From assembly GCA_900313005.1 (NCBI GenBank), contig ONZJ01000002.1:1130973-1194972 (forward strand): a stretch of DNA of 64,000 nt, given 5' to 3'. Below are positions 43,235 to 53,279 of the stretch, piece after piece; the stretch's first letter is position 1, and the number at the start of each line of letters is the position of its first letter. Made by a program: the position numbers and the translations under genes. The notes beneath the pieces are model-generated. The model did not search any database, had not been told where the DNA came from, and saw only the letters and a program-made list of their open reading frames with translations. The stretch comes from Rhodobacteraceae bacterium EL129 (GTDB taxonomy: Bacteria; Pseudomonadota; Alphaproteobacteria; Rhodobacterales; Rhodobacteraceae).

Positions 43235-45397
43235 ATGGAGCAAATCATTCTCTTTGCCCCCCTCGTAGGTGCCATCATCGCAGGGTTTGGCTGGCGTGTC
43301 ATCGGTGATACCGGGGCACAGTGGATCACCACAGGTCTGTTGTTTCTGGCGGCCATCCTCAGTTGGATCGTGTTTCTGGGACTGGGCGATGAAACCCAGT
43401 ACATCCACATCCTGGACTGGGTACAATCGGGTACGCTGGATACGGCCTGGGCCATTCGTCTGGACCGCCTGACAGCGATCATGCTGATCGTGGTCAACTC
43501 GGTCTCGGCGCTCGTGCACCTGTATTCCATGGGCTACATGGCCCATGATGAGAACTTCCGCGAGGACGAGAGCTATCGCCCGCGTTTCTTTGCCTATCTC
43601 AGCCTTTTCACCTTTGCGATGTTGATGCTGGTGACAGCCGACAACCTGGTGCAGATGTTCTTTGGCTGGGAGGGTGTAGGCCTCGCGTCCTACCTTCTGA
43701 TCGGATTCTATTTCCGTAAGCCAAGCGCCAATGCCGCGTCGATCAAGGCCTTCGTGGTCAACCGGGTTGGGGATTTCGGCTTCGCCCTGGGCATCTTCGC
43801 TTTGTATTTCCTTGTGGACAGCGTGAAGTTTGATGACATCTTTGCCGCAGCGCCCAAGTTGGCCGAAACCCAATTGACGTTTCTCTGGACCGAATGGAAT
43901 GCGGCCAATCTGATTGCGGTGCTGCTGTTCATCGGCGCGATGGGCAAATCGGCGCAGCTGTTTTTGCACACATGGCTGCCCGACGCGATGGAAGGCCCGA
44001 CGCCTGTGTCGGCCCTGATCCACGCGGCGACCATGGTCACGGCGGGCGTGTTCCTGGTGTGCCGCATGTCGCCGCTGATGGAATACGCGCCTGAGGCGAA
44101 ACAGATGATCGTCTTCCTTGGGGCCTCAACCGCGTTCTTCGCGGCCACTGTTGGCCTTGTGCAGAACGACATCAAACGAGTGATCGCTTATTCGACCTGT
44201 TCACAGCTGGGCTACATGTTTGTGGCCGCAGGTGTGGGCGTCTATTCGGTGGCGATGTTCCACCTCTTCACCCACGCCTTCTTCAAGGCGATGTTGTTTC
44301 TGGGGGCAGGGTCCGTCATCCACGGGATGCACCACGAACAGGACATGCGGAATTATGGCGGCCTGCGCAAAAAGCTTCCTATGACCTTCTGGGCCATGCT
44401 GATCGGCACGCTGGCGATCACAGGTGTGGGTATACCGCTGACCACTATCGGCTTTGCCGGGTTCCTATCCAAGGACGCCGTAATCGAAAGCGCCTACGCG
44501 GGCACCCAAGGCGGTTATGCCTTCTGGATGCTGGTTGTTGCTGCCTTGTTCACCAGCTTCTACAGCTGGCGCCTGATGTTCCTGACTTTCTGGGGCAAAC
44601 CGCGCGGCGACAAGCACACGCATGAACATGCGCACGAAAGTCCTGCGGTGATGTTGGTGCCTTTGGGTGTGCTGGCGCTGGGGGCGATCTTTGCCGGGAT
44701 GATCTGGTACAACAGCTTCTTCGGAAAAACCGATCAGGTCGCCAAGTTCTTCGGTGTGCCCTACCACGCCGAAGCGCATCACGGCGATGATCACGCCAAG
44801 GACGAAGGCCATTCGGACGATGGGCATGCAGATGATGCTCACGCCGATGAGGCACACGGCGATGAGGCCCATGCTGATGCAAGCCACGCCAAAGAGGGCA
44901 AGAAAGACGCCAAGCCGCATTACGTGCTGGCAGGCAACCCAGGCGATGGCGCGATCTTCGCCGCGGAAAGCAATGACATCATCAACGAGGCGCACTATGT
45001 GCCAAAATGGGTCAAAGTCAGCCCCTTCATCGCGATGATCCTGGGCTTTGTGACCGCGTTCTGGTTCTACATCCTGAACCCTTCAATGCCAGTCAAACTG
45101 GCCGAGAGCCAGCGGCCGCTTTACTTGTTCCTGCTGAACAAATGGTACTTTGACGAGATCTACGATTTCCTCATCATCCGCCCTGCAAAGTTCCTTGGAC
45201 ACTTCTTCTGGAAGAAGGGCGACGGCACGGTGATCGACGGCTCGATCAACGGTGTTGCAATGGGGATCATCCCGTTCTTCACCCGGCTCGCTGGCCGCGC
45301 GCAATCGGGCTACATCTTCACCTATGCCTTTGCCATGGTGATCGGCATTGCCGTTCTTGTGACTTGGATGACCTTTACCGGCGGGGGGGCTGAATGA
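43235..45397 (+). CDS. nuoL: NADH-quinone oxidoreductase subunit L with His/Asp-rich insert
   Basis: A 720-aa antiporter-like proton-pumping subunit (ND5), about 100 aa longer than E. coli NuoL. Conserved: [17 protein letters not shown] near residue 144, [31 protein letters not shown], and [11 protein letters not shown]. Between two helices, residues about 510-564 form an insert with about 15 His and many Asp/Glu/Ala in [18 protein letters not shown] repeats. The lateral helix and its anchor follow at the C-terminus. Confidence 0.97.
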   Translation: MEQIILFAPLVGAIIAGFGWRVIGDTGAQWITTGLLFLAAILSWIVFLGLGDETQYIHILDWVQSGTLDTAWAIRLDRLTAIMLIVVNSVSALVHLYSMGYMAHDENFREDESYRPRFFAYLSLFTFAMLMLVTADNLVQMFFGWEGVGLASYLLIGFYFRKPSANAASIKAFVVNRVGDFGFALGIFALYFLVDSVKFDDIFAAAPKLAETQLTFLWTEWNAANLIAVLLFIGAMGKSAQLFLHTWLPDAMEGPTPVSALIHAATMVTAGVFLVCRMSPLMEYAPEAKQMIVFLGASTAFFAATVGLVQNDIKRVIAYSTCSQLGYMFVAAGVGVYSVAMFHLFTHAFFKAMLFLGAGSVIHGMHHEQDMRNYGGLRKKLPMTFWAMLIGTLAITGVGIPLTTIGFAGFLSKDAVIESAYAGTQGGYAFWMLVVAALFTSFYSWRLMFLTFWGKPRGDKHTHEHAHESPAVMLVPLGVLALGAIFAGMIWYNSFFGKTDQVAKFFGVPYHAEAHHGDDHAKDEGHSDDGHADDAHADEAHGDEAHADASHAKEGKKDAKPHYVLAGNPGDGAIFAAESNDIINEAHYVPKWVKVSPFIAMILGFVTAFWFYILNPSMPVKLAESQRPLYLFLLNKWYFDEIYDFLIIRPAKFLGHFFWKKGDGTVIDGSINGVAMGIIPFFTRLAGRAQSGYIFTYAFAMVIGIAVLVTWMTFTGGGAE

Positions 45398-45615
45398 TGC
45401 CGATCATCGGATTGCTCTCACTGGGACTTGCCTTTGCGGGGGTCATGTATCTCAACGACGAACGCCCCGGATATCGCAGTTATGCCAAGATCGGAATAAT
45501 TGTCGGGGCTATTGGTGCCACGTTGGTCGGCATGGCAGCGATGGGGCCGTTGGCCGCCTTGTTGATCTTTGCAGGTTTCGTCGCCATCGCTTTTTACTAT
45601 CAAATTTGGAGGTGA
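45394..45615 (+). CDS. 73-aa membrane protein, nuo accessory
   Basis: A small protein starting [20 protein letters not shown] with three membrane helices (about 4-20, 31-50 and 52-70) joined by [12 protein letters not shown]. Its start overlaps the nuoL stop, and nuoM starts five bases after its stop. Family not recognised. Confidence 0.7.
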   Translation: MMPIIGLLSLGLAFAGVMYLNDERPGYRSYAKIGIIVGAIGATLVGMAAMGPLAALLIFAGFVAIAFYYQIWR

Positions 45616-45619
45616 CACC

Positions 45620-47167
45620 ATGGACAACCTTCTTTCCATAACCACCTTCATCCCGGCCATCGCGGCACTGATCCTTGCAGTCTTCTTGCGCGGGGATGAC
45701 GAGGCCGCCAATCGCAATGCCAAATGGGTGGCGCTGATTGCTACATCGCTGACTTTTCTGGTGTCGATCTTCATTCTGGCCGGGTTCAATCCCGATGATA
45801 CGGGCTTTCAGTTCGTCGAAGAGCGCGACTGGCTTCTCGGTCTGAAATACAAGATGGGCGTGGATGGCATTTCGGTGCTGTTTGTCATGCTCACCACATT
45901 CATGATGCCGCTGACGATCGCGGCAAGCTGGGGTGTGACCTCGCGCGTCAAGGAATACATGATCGCCTTCCTGCTGCTGGAGACGCTGATGCTGGGCGTG
46001 TTCATGGCGCTGGATCTAGTGCTCTTCTACCTGTTCTTCGAGGCAGGTCTCATTCCGATGTTCCTGATCATCGGCATCTGGGGCGGGGCGGCGCGCATCT
46101 ATGCGTCGTTCAAGTTCTTCCTCTACACCTTCCTCGGCTCGGTGCTGATGCTGGTGGCGATGGTGGCGATGTTTGCCGAAGCAGGGACCACGGATATTCC
46201 AACCCTGATGAACCACACATTCGACTCTGATAGCTTCAGCGTGCTGGGCATCTACGTGGTAGGCGGCATGCAAACCCTGATGTTCCTCGCCTTCTTTGCC
46301 AGTTTTGCGGTGAAAATGCCAATGTGGCCGGTACACACCTGGTTGCCCGATGCCCACGTTCAAGCGCCAACGGCGGGGTCCGTCGTGCTGGCGGCAATCC
46401 TGCTGAAGATGGGGGGCTATGGCTTCCTGCGGTTTAGCCTGCCGATGTTCCCTGTGGGAGCCGAGGTTTTGACGCCGCTGGTGCTGTGGATGTCGGCGAT
46501 TGCGATTGTCTACACCTCGCTGGTGGCGCTTGCCCAAGAGGATATGAAGAAACTCATCGCCTACAGCTCGGTCGCACACATGGGCTATGTCACCATGGGC
46601 ATCTTTGCCGCCAACCAGCAGGGTATCGACGGCGCGATCTTCCAGATGCTCAGCCACGGCTTTATCTCGGGCGCATTGTTCCTGTGTGTGGGCGTCATCT
46701 ATGACCGTATGCACACCCGCGAGATTGACGCCTACGGGGGCCTTGTGAACCGCATGCCTGCCTACGCGCTGATCTTCATGTTCTTCACAATGGCCAACGT
46801 AGGCCTGCCGGGGACCTCTGGGTTCGTGGGCGAATTCCTGACGTTGGTCGGCATCTTCCAGGTCAACACATGGGTGGCCTTGGTGGCCACGTCTGGTGTG
46901 ATCCTGTCAGCGGCCTATGCACTTTGGCTCTATCGCCGGGTGGTGCTGGGCGATCTGATCAAGGAAAGCCTGAAAACCATTCAGGACATGCACATGCGCG
47001 AGCGGGTGATCTTTGCCCCGCTTGTGGCCATGACCCTGCTGTTGGGCGTTTGCCCTTGGCTGATTACCGATATCATCGGGCCGTCTGTCGCGGCCTTGAT
47101 TGACAACTACGACGGCGCTCTGGCCGCGGCCGAGGCCGCCAGCCAAACTGCCGACGCATCGCATTAA
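45620..47167 (+). CDS. nuoM: NADH-quinone oxidoreductase subunit M
   Basis: A 515-aa antiporter-like subunit (ND4). It contains [35 protein letters not shown], the catalytic Lys/Glu helices and a C-terminal Ala-rich tail. ATG 45620 follows TTGGAGGTGACACC; an open frame extends 17 codons upstream into the previous gene. Confidence 0.97.
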   Translation: MDNLLSITTFIPAIAALILAVFLRGDDEAANRNAKWVALIATSLTFLVSIFILAGFNPDDTGFQFVEERDWLLGLKYKMGVDGISVLFVMLTTFMMPLTIAASWGVTSRVKEYMIAFLLLETLMLGVFMALDLVLFYLFFEAGLIPMFLIIGIWGGAARIYASFKFFLYTFLGSVLMLVAMVAMFAEAGTTDIPTLMNHTFDSDSFSVLGIYVVGGMQTLMFLAFFASFAVKMPMWPVHTWLPDAHVQAPTAGSVVLAAILLKMGGYGFLRFSLPMFPVGAEVLTPLVLWMSAIAIVYTSLVALAQEDMKKLIAYSSVAHMGYVTMGIFAANQQGIDGAIFQMLSHGFISGALFLCVGVIYDRMHTREIDAYGGLVNRMPAYALIFMFFTMANVGLPGTSGFVGEFLTLVGIFQVNTWVALVATSGVILSAAYALWLYRRVVLGDLIKESLKTIQDMHMRERVIFAPLVAMTLLLGVCPWLITDIIGPSVAALIDNYDGALAAAEAASQTADASH

Positions 47168-47180
47168 GGGGGCCGCAGAT

Positions 47181-48614
47181 ATGCAAGCCGATCTGACTGT
47201 CATTCTGCCTGAGATCATCCTCTCGATCTATGCGATCGGTGCTTTGCTCATCGCGGCCTATAGCGGCAAGGACCGGCTGGCCAGCTTGCTGGTCTGGATC
47301 ACCTCAGCGCTTTTCGTAGTGGTAGGGCTGTGGATCGCCACCCGCAGCGGCACTGGGCGCGAGGCGTTTGGCGGCATGTTCCAAGACGATGGCTTTGCCC
47401 GTTTTGCTAAGGTCACGATCCTGCTGAGTGCGGCGGCCGTGATGGTGATGGGCCAGGAATACATGGCCCGGCGCAACATACTGAGGTTTGAATACCCCTT
47501 GCTGATTGCCCTTGCAGCGGTTGGCATGATGATGATGGTCAGCGCGGGCGATCTGATGGCGCTTTATATGGGGCTGGAGCTGCAATCTCTGGCGCTTTAC
47601 GTCGTGGCCTCCATGCGCCGCGACAGCGTGAAATCAACCGAAGCCGGGTTGAAATACTTCGTCCTTGGCGCGCTCAGCTCGGGCCTGCTGCTCTACGGAG
47701 CCTCGCTGGTCTATGGATACGCGGGAACAACGCTCTTTTCGGGCATCATCACCTCGGCGCAGGATCACGCGCCAGTGGGTCTGCTGTTGGGGCTGGTGTT
47801 TGTACTGTCGGGGCTGGCGTTCAAAGTCTCAGCAGTGCCCTTTCATATGTGGACACCTGACGTCTATGAAGGTGCCCCGACGCCGATCACTGCCTTCTTT
47901 GCGACCGCGCCGAAAGTGGCTGCGATGGGTCTGTTCGCACGGGTCATGCATGACGCCTTTGGCAATATCGTCAGTGACTGGCAACAGATCGTGGCGCTTT
48001 TGTCGCTGCTGTCCATGTTCCTGGGCGCCGTGGCGGCAATCGGGCAAACCGATATCAAACGCCTGATGGCCTATTCGTCGATCGCCCACATGGGTTATGC
48101 GCTGATGGGTCTGGCGGCAGGCACGGTTTTTGGCGTGCAGGCGATGCTGATCTATATGGCGATCTATGTGACCATGAACATCGGCACCTTTGCCTTTATC
48201 CTGTCGATGGAACGCGACGGGCATCCTGTGACGGATATCAATAGCCTGAACATGTATTCCCGGTCCCATCCGGGCCGGGCTGTTGCGATGCTGATCCTGC
48301 TGTTCTCATTGGCGGGTGTTCCGCCCTTGTTGGGGTTCTTCGGCAAGTTCTACGTGCTGCGCGCGGCTTATGAGGGCGGATTGGCCTGGCTGGCTGTGGC
48401 CGGTGTGATCGCATCGGTGATTGGTGCATTCTACTACCTGCGGATCGTGTTCTATATGTATTTCGGCGAGGAGGGCGATGCCTTGGAAGCAGGCCGCTCG
48501 CCGGTCATCGGAGGGTTCCTCATGGTGTCCGCTGCGCTTATGCTGGTGGGGATCATTAATATGTTCGGGATTGAGGGCATGGCCCAGGCCGCCGCTGCCA
48601 CATTGGTGAACTGA
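47181..48614 (+). CDS. nuoN: NADH-quinone oxidoreductase subunit N
   Basis: A 477-aa antiporter-like subunit (ND2). It contains [43 protein letters not shown] and [16 protein letters not shown] 47181 follows AAGGGGG; an upstream frame overlapping nuoM is rejected on homology. Last complex I gene; a terminator follows. Confidence 0.97.
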   Translation: MQADLTVILPEIILSIYAIGALLIAAYSGKDRLASLLVWITSALFVVVGLWIATRSGTGREAFGGMFQDDGFARFAKVTILLSAAAVMVMGQEYMARRNILRFEYPLLIALAAVGMMMMVSAGDLMALYMGLELQSLALYVVASMRRDSVKSTEAGLKYFVLGALSSGLLLYGASLVYGYAGTTLFSGIITSAQDHAPVGLLLGLVFVLSGLAFKVSAVPFHMWTPDVYEGAPTPITAFFATAPKVAAMGLFARVMHDAFGNIVSDWQQIVALLSLLSMFLGAVAAIGQTDIKRLMAYSSIAHMGYALMGLAAGTVFGVQAMLIYMAIYVTMNIGTFAFILSMERDGHPVTDINSLNMYSRSHPGRAVAMLILLFSLAGVPPLLGFFGKFYVLRAAYEGGLAWLAVAGVIASVIGAFYYLRIVFYMYFGEEGDALEAGRSPVIGGFLMVSAALMLVGIINMFGIEGMAQAAAATLVN

Positions 48615-48646
48615 GCTGACTGAGCCAAACGATATGCTGTTAAACG

Positions 48647-48676
48647 GTGGCGCGCCTTCGGGCGCGTCGCTTTTTT
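48647..48676 (+). terminator. Strong terminator at the end of the nuo operon
   Basis: A GC-rich stem of about 10 positions (GTGGCGCGCC with GGCGCGTCGC, two G-T pairs), a stable TTCG tetraloop and six T residues, 32 bases after the nuoN stop. It should stop most transcripts before birA. Confidence 0.85.
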
Positions 48677-48710
48677 GTAAGGTGCCTCTGATGGGAGTCC
48701 TTGTAGCAAG

Positions 48711-49463
48711 ATGAAGACGCAGTGGCCCACAGGATACGGACGGCGCGTGTTGGCGGAGGTGGACAGCACCAATGCCGAAGCCGCGCGTATTGCGGCGGAT
48801 CTGGCGGGGCCGGAGTGGATATTGGCACTTCGTCAGACAGCGGCTCGTGGACGACGCGGTCGCGCTTGGGTGAACCCCGAAGGCAACTTTGCGGCATCCT
48901 TGGTGATGCGCCCCGGGGACACGCCGGATCAGATGGCCTTACGGTCTTTTGTGGCCTCCCTTGCGCTTTATGATGCCTGTGTGACTGTGACCGGGCGCAG
49001 TGCAGGGCTGGCGTTGAAATGGCCCAATGACGTGCTTTTGAATGGAGGCAAGCTGGCGGGCATTCTGCTGGAAAGCGCAGGCTCGGCAGCAGGGCTTACC
49101 CATTTCACAATAGGGATTGGCGTCAATCTGGTGGCCGCGCCTGATGTTGGCGAAGTTGAGGAGGGCGCGCTGCGGCCTGTGTCCTTGCTGTCAGCCACGG
49201 GGATCAGTGTCACGCCCGAAGAGTTTCTGGAGGCCTTGGCGCCGGCCTATGCCCACTACGAGGCGCAGTTTACCCAGTTTGGTTTTGCTCCGATCCGGAC
49301 CGCCTGGTTGGACCGGGCAGCCCGTCTGGGCGAGGTGATCACGGCACGCACGTCGCGTGATGAATTCACGGGCACGTTTGAGACAGTGGACGCGAACGGC
49401 AATCTTGTTCTATCTACGCCCAAACAGCGGTACGCCATTCCGGCGGCTGAAATCTTTTTCTAG
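48711..49463 (+). CDS. birA: Biotin-[acetyl-CoA-carboxylase] ligase
   Basis: A 250-aa group I biotin protein ligase without the N-terminal DNA-binding domain. Biotinyl-AMP site: TAARGRRGRAWVNPEGN (GRGRRG loop), then KWPNDVLLNGGKLAGILLES and the small C-terminal beta domain. It charges carrier lysines such as the one in MccA (21593-23542). The ATG lies 35 bases after the nuo terminator; its ribosome-binding site is weak. Confidence 0.95.
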   Translation: MKTQWPTGYGRRVLAEVDSTNAEAARIAADLAGPEWILALRQTAARGRRGRAWVNPEGNFAASLVMRPGDTPDQMALRSFVASLALYDACVTVTGRSAGLALKWPNDVLLNGGKLAGILLESAGSAAGLTHFTIGIGVNLVAAPDVGEVEEGALRPVSLLSATGISVTPEEFLEALAPAYAHYEAQFTQFGFAPIRTAWLDRAARLGEVITARTSRDEFTGTFETVDANGNLVLSTPKQRYAIPAAEIFF

Positions 49464-49476
49464 GGGGGCGTGGATC

Positions 49477-50250
49477 ATGCTTCTGGCGATCGACTGCGGC
49501 AACACCAATACGGTATTTGCGATCTGGGACGGGTCCGAATTTATCTGTACGCTCAGGACATCCACACACCACGCACGCACGGCAGATGCCTATTTTACAT
49601 GGTATTCCACGCTGGTGAAGCATTACGGCATTGATGTGGAGATCACCGATGTCATCATCTCGTCCACCGTGCCACGGGTGGTGTTCAACCTTCGTGTTTT
49701 TGCCGATCGTTTCTTTGGTTGCAGACCCCTTGTTGTGGGCAAGCCCGATTGCCTGCTGGAGCATGAGCCGCGAGTGGATGAAGGCACCATCGTAGGCCCG
49801 GACCGGCTGGTGAATGCCGCCGGGGCCTATGACCGGCATGGCGGCGATCTGATCGTGGTGGATTTTGGGACGGCGACGACGTTTGACGTGGTCAGCAAGG
49901 ATGGCAATTACATCGGTGGCGTGATTGCGCCCGGTGTGAACCTGTCGTTGGAGGCATTGCACATGGCCGCTGCCGCCTTGCCACATGTGGACATCTCAAA
50001 GCCGCAAAATGTCATTGGAACCAACACGGTAGCTTGTATGCAGTCCGGTGTGTTCTGGGGCTATATCGGGCTGGTGAAAGAGATCAACGCGCGCATCAAA
50101 GCGGAACGTGACAGGCCCATGCGGGTGATTGGCACAGGCGGGCTGGCGCCATTGTTTGCCGAGACAGAAGAGCTATTTGACAGCATTGAAGATGATCTGA
50201 CCATGCACGGGCTGACCGTGATTCATGAGTACAACCAAACGAACGGATAA
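49477..50250 (+). CDS. coaX: Type III pantothenate kinase
   Basis: A 257-aa CoaX kinase, first step of CoA synthesis. It has the P-loop-like LLAIDCGNTNTVFAIWDG near residue 2, GPDRLVNAAGAY near 107, DFGTATTFDVV near 128, and GGVIAPGVNLSLEAL. ATG 49477 follows AGGGGGGCGTGGATC. It sits 13 bases after birA and three before rnj, so the three form one operon. Confidence 0.96.
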   Translation: MLLAIDCGNTNTVFAIWDGSEFICTLRTSTHHARTADAYFTWYSTLVKHYGIDVEITDVIISSTVPRVVFNLRVFADRFFGCRPLVVGKPDCLLEHEPRVDEGTIVGPDRLVNAAGAYDRHGGDLIVVDFGTATTFDVVSKDGNYIGGVIAPGVNLSLEALHMAAAALPHVDISKPQNVIGTNTVACMQSGVFWGYIGLVKEINARIKAERDRPMRVIGTGGLAPLFAETEELFDSIEDDLTMHGLTVIHEYNQTNG

Positions 50251-50253
50251 GAG

Positions 50254-51924
50254 ATGAGCAGTGAGCGCGTGATCTATCTGCCCCTGGGCGGGGCGGGCGA
50301 GATTGGAATGAATGCCTATGTCTATGGCTATGGCAAACCGGGCAAGGAACGGCTGATCCTGGTGGATCTGGGCGTGGCTTTCCCGGACATGGACAGCAGC
50401 CCCGGTGTCGATCTTATTTTGCCAGATATTCAATGGCTTAGGGAACGTCGCGACCAGTTGGAGGCGGTGTTTGTCACCCATGCCCACGAGGATCACGTAG
50501 GCGCTGTGGCGCATTACTGGAACGACCTGGGCGCGCCTGTCTATGCGCGGGCCTTCACCGCCAATATTGCCCGTCGCAAGATGGAAGAACATGGGCACCC
50601 AGAGAAGGCTGTGATCACGGTCCAGCCCTGGCCGGATATGACTGAGGCCGGGCCGTTCAAAGTGGGTTTTGTGCCGATTTCTCATTCGATTCCAGAGAGT
50701 TCCGGGTTGGTGATCGACACGCCCAAGGGCCGTCTGGTGCATACAGGTGATTTCAAAGTGGACCGGGATCCGATTGTCGGCGAGCCCTTTGATGATGATC
50801 TGTGGTCGGATATTGCAGCACCGGGTGTGCTGGCCTTGATGTGCGATTCGACCAATGTTTTCAGTCCAGTAGGGGGGCGTTCGGAAAGCACCCTGTCGCC
50901 GGAGATCGAGAAACTGGTGGCCGGAGCCAAGGGGTTGTTCGTGGCCACGACCTTTGCCAGCAATGTCGCACGGGTCAAGACCCTGGCCGAGGCCGGGCAA
51001 GCGGCGGGGCGGTCGATCTGCTTGCTGGGCCGCGCCATGCGTCGGATGATTGAAGCCTCGATTGAAACAGGGGTTCTGACGGACTTCCCACGGACCATAA
51101 GTCCCGAAGATATAAAGGAAGTTCCGCGCGACTCAGTGATGATGATTGTGACTGGATCGCAGGGCGAAAGACGCGCTGCATCGGCACAATTGAGCAATGG
51201 TAAATATCAGGGCATCACCCTCAAAGAAGGTGATACTTTTTTATTCAGCTCCAAAACGATTCCGGGCAACGAACGCGGTGTCGCCAGAATCATGAACAAT
51301 TTCAGCGAGATGGGCGTGGATGTGGTGGATGAGCACGACGGGCTCTATCACGTGTCGGGCCATGCCAATCGCCCGGATCTGAGCCATATGCACAAATTGA
51401 TCAACCCGCAGATGGTGGTGCCGATGCACGGCGAACATCGGCATTTGAGAGAACATGTAAAGCTGTGTAAATCCAATAGGATACACGGCGTTCTTGCGCC
51501 AAATGGAACGATGGTGGACCTCAGCGCCAATACCCCCAGTGTGGTTGATTATGTGGACACGGGCCGCACCTATCTGGATGGCTCCAGCAAGGTGGGTGCG
51601 CTGGATGGCATTGTACGTGACCGCATCCGTATGGCGCTAAACGGGCATGTGATGGTCAACATCATTCTGGACGAAGATGACGATATGCTGGGCGAACCCT
51701 GGTGTGAAATCAGGGGCTTGGCCGAAATGGGCAGCAGCCGTGCGCCGTTGGTGGACGTGCTGGAAGAAGATCTAAGCCAATTCATGGGCCGGGCTGGAAA
51801 CAAGATTATAATGGATGATGACAAGCTGGAGGATGGCTTGCGCAAGGTCGCGCGGCAATCCACCCAGACCGAGATTGGCAAGAAACCCGAAGTCACCGTG
51901 GTGATCAGCCGTTTGTCGGCCTGA
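50254..51924 (+). CDS. rnj: Ribonuclease J
   Basis: A 556-aa metallo-beta-lactamase/beta-CASP nuclease that processes and degrades RNA, 5' to 3' as well as endonucleolytically. The zinc motif HAHEDHVGA near residue 77, later ligands in VPISHS and HTGDFKVD, and the beta-CASP motif blocks ATTFASNVARV and VTGSQGERRA are visible. Length is normal. Alphaproteobacteria commonly carry RNase J alongside RNase E. Confidence 0.96.
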   Translation: MSSERVIYLPLGGAGEIGMNAYVYGYGKPGKERLILVDLGVAFPDMDSSPGVDLILPDIQWLRERRDQLEAVFVTHAHEDHVGAVAHYWNDLGAPVYARAFTANIARRKMEEHGHPEKAVITVQPWPDMTEAGPFKVGFVPISHSIPESSGLVIDTPKGRLVHTGDFKVDRDPIVGEPFDDDLWSDIAAPGVLALMCDSTNVFSPVGGRSESTLSPEIEKLVAGAKGLFVATTFASNVARVKTLAEAGQAAGRSICLLGRAMRRMIEASIETGVLTDFPRTISPEDIKEVPRDSVMMIVTGSQGERRAASAQLSNGKYQGITLKEGDTFLFSSKTIPGNERGVARIMNNFSEMGVDVVDEHDGLYHVSGHANRPDLSHMHKLINPQMVVPMHGEHRHLREHVKLCKSNRIHGVLAPNGTMVDLSANTPSVVDYVDTGRTYLDGSSKVGALDGIVRDRIRMALNGHVMVNIILDEDDDMLGEPWCEIRGLAEMGSSRAPLVDVLEEDLSQFMGRAGNKIIMDDDKLEDGLRKVARQSTQTEIGKKPEVTVVISRLSA

Positions 51925-51953
51925 TCGCTAATCGGGCGGGCGGGCTGTCAGGC

Positions 51954-51993
51954 ATTGGCAGTCTGCCAATTCGACTCGGATTTCTGCCAATTC
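51954..51993 (+). promoter_or_regulatory. Repeat array, operator candidate upstream of the oxygenase gene
   Basis: An 11-bp direct repeat TCTGCCAATTC occurs at 51962-51972 and 51983-51993, 21 bp (two helical turns) apart. Its inverse ATTGGCAG lies just before the first copy (51954-51961), forming a small palindrome. Three half-sites on one DNA face are typical of a cooperative regulator. It is 80 bases upstream of the oxygenase start. Confidence 0.5.
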
Positions 51994-52072
51994 CACACAT
52001 GTCGTTTTCTGGATAGACCGGGGGCGGGGGCTGCGATTGTCTGAGGCCAGACCACAGCACCCGAGGCCCGAG

Positions 52073-52897
52073 ATGTTCGTCAACCATGATCTCTATCCCA
52101 TTTCAGACCCCGGAGCCGTGTTGGATCGGGTGATCGCGGATGTCCGCACGCAACTGGCGACAGATGGCTGCGCGGTGTTGAAGGGCTTTCTGACCGAAGC
52201 CGGGATTGCCGCCCTGACCGCCGAGGCCGAGGGGGTGGCGGACAAAGGCCACCGCTCGCGTTCGCGCACCAATGCGTATTTCACCAAAGATGATCCAAGC
52301 CTGCCCGAGGACGATCCGCGACGGCAGTTTTTTGATCGCTCAAACGCCTTCATTCCGGCAGATCATTTTGCGCCGGGCGGCGCGCTGAGACAGGTGCATG
52401 ATACCCTTGGCTTTGACGGGTTCATTCAGGCCTGTTTGCAGGAAGATCAATTTTATCGCTACGCCGATCCATTGGCCGATGTGATCGTGAATATGGCGGA
52501 AGAGGGCAATGGGTTTCCGTGGCATTTCGACACCAATAATTTCACAGTGACCCTGGCCATCCAAAACGCCGAGCAGGGCGGCGCATTTGAATATGCGGCG
52601 GGCATTCGGGAAGGCGATGAGAACTTCGACGAGGTGGCGAAGGTGCTGAACGGCACATCCGATAAAATCACGCGCCTTGAATTGCAGCCCGGCGATTTGC
52701 AGCTGTTTCGGGGACGCTATTCGTTGCACCGGGTCGCCCCTCTGCGTGGCAACCGTCCGCGCTATGTGGCGATCTTTTCATATGTCGAGGAACCGGGGAT
52801 GGTGGGCAGCCCGGAACGCACAAAACAGCTCTATGGTCGGACTTTGCCCATTCATCACGAACGGGCAGGGCAGCGTGCGGACAGCTATATCGACTAA
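52073..52897 (+). CDS. HalD/BesD-like Fe(II)/2-oxoglutarate oxygenase (HxD form)
   Basis: A 274-aa cupin-fold oxygenase resembling the HalD/BesD group of amino-acid halogenases. The iron site reads H151-F-D153 (WHFDTNNF), with H219 (SLHRVAP) and R228/R230 for 2-oxoglutarate. The halogenases replace the Asp by Gly, so this protein should be a hydroxylase or another oxidase, not a halogenase. ATG 52073 follows GAGG; a TTG 36 bases upstream is possible. Substrate unknown; a free amino acid is the best guess by family. It is monocistronic with a repeat array upstream. Confidence 0.75.
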   Translation: MFVNHDLYPISDPGAVLDRVIADVRTQLATDGCAVLKGFLTEAGIAALTAEAEGVADKGHRSRSRTNAYFTKDDPSLPEDDPRRQFFDRSNAFIPADHFAPGGALRQVHDTLGFDGFIQACLQEDQFYRYADPLADVIVNMAEEGNGFPWHFDTNNFTVTLAIQNAEQGGAFEYAAGIREGDENFDEVAKVLNGTSDKITRLELQPGDLQLFRGRYSLHRVAPLRGNRPRYVAIFSYVEEPGMVGSPERTKQLYGRTLPIHHERAGQRADSYID

Positions 52898-52994
52898 GCG
52901 GTCTTTGGCGTGCTTAAACGGTGAATGGGAGTGCCGCTGGACCGGCTTTCGCGTTCTGGTAGAGTGATCCTCGTTCTGACGAAGGAGATTTACG

Positions 52995-53279
52995 ATGCGG
53001 TATTTTCTGGTGATGGGCATGGCCCTTGCGGCCTGTACGCCTGAACCCGCCCCAGTGACCAGCCCCGATTTGCCCTATGTGCGCGATTACCGGGCCAAGG
53101 GGGATCAGTGTTTTCTTGTCGGCGAAAGCGATGCGACGGCTGAGTATTTGGATCACACCGCCGATCTGGTGGCGTGCCCCAGCGACTACGAAGGTCTTGG
53201 CGTCTTTGTCACAGAAACCGGGGCCACCCAAGTGGCTATTGTAGGGCAGTATTCGCTTTTCAGCGTGTCGCGCGAATGA
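52995..53279 (+). CDS. Small predicted lipoprotein
   Basis: A 94-aa protein with a very short signal and lipobox (MGMALAAC, Cys14), then a Pro-rich linker and a compact domain with two more Cys (KGDQCFLVGESDAT, LVACPSDYE) and a C-terminal strand region VAIVGQYSLFSV. GAAGGAG precedes the ATG. It is convergent and abutting with the DEAD-box helicase gene. The CFLVGES motif parallels CDMVGES in the nuo lipoprotein at 31524, suggesting the two are distant relatives. Confidence 0.7.
   Translation: MRYFLVMGMALAACTPEPAPVTSPDLPYVRDYRAKGDQCFLVGESDATAEYLDHTADLVACPSDYEGLGVFVTETGATQVAIVGQYSLFSVSRE

Noticed and set aside
44780..44900. Short GC-rich tandem repeats in nuoL
   Set aside because: Explained by the in-frame His/Asp-rich protein insert; reported as a protein feature only.
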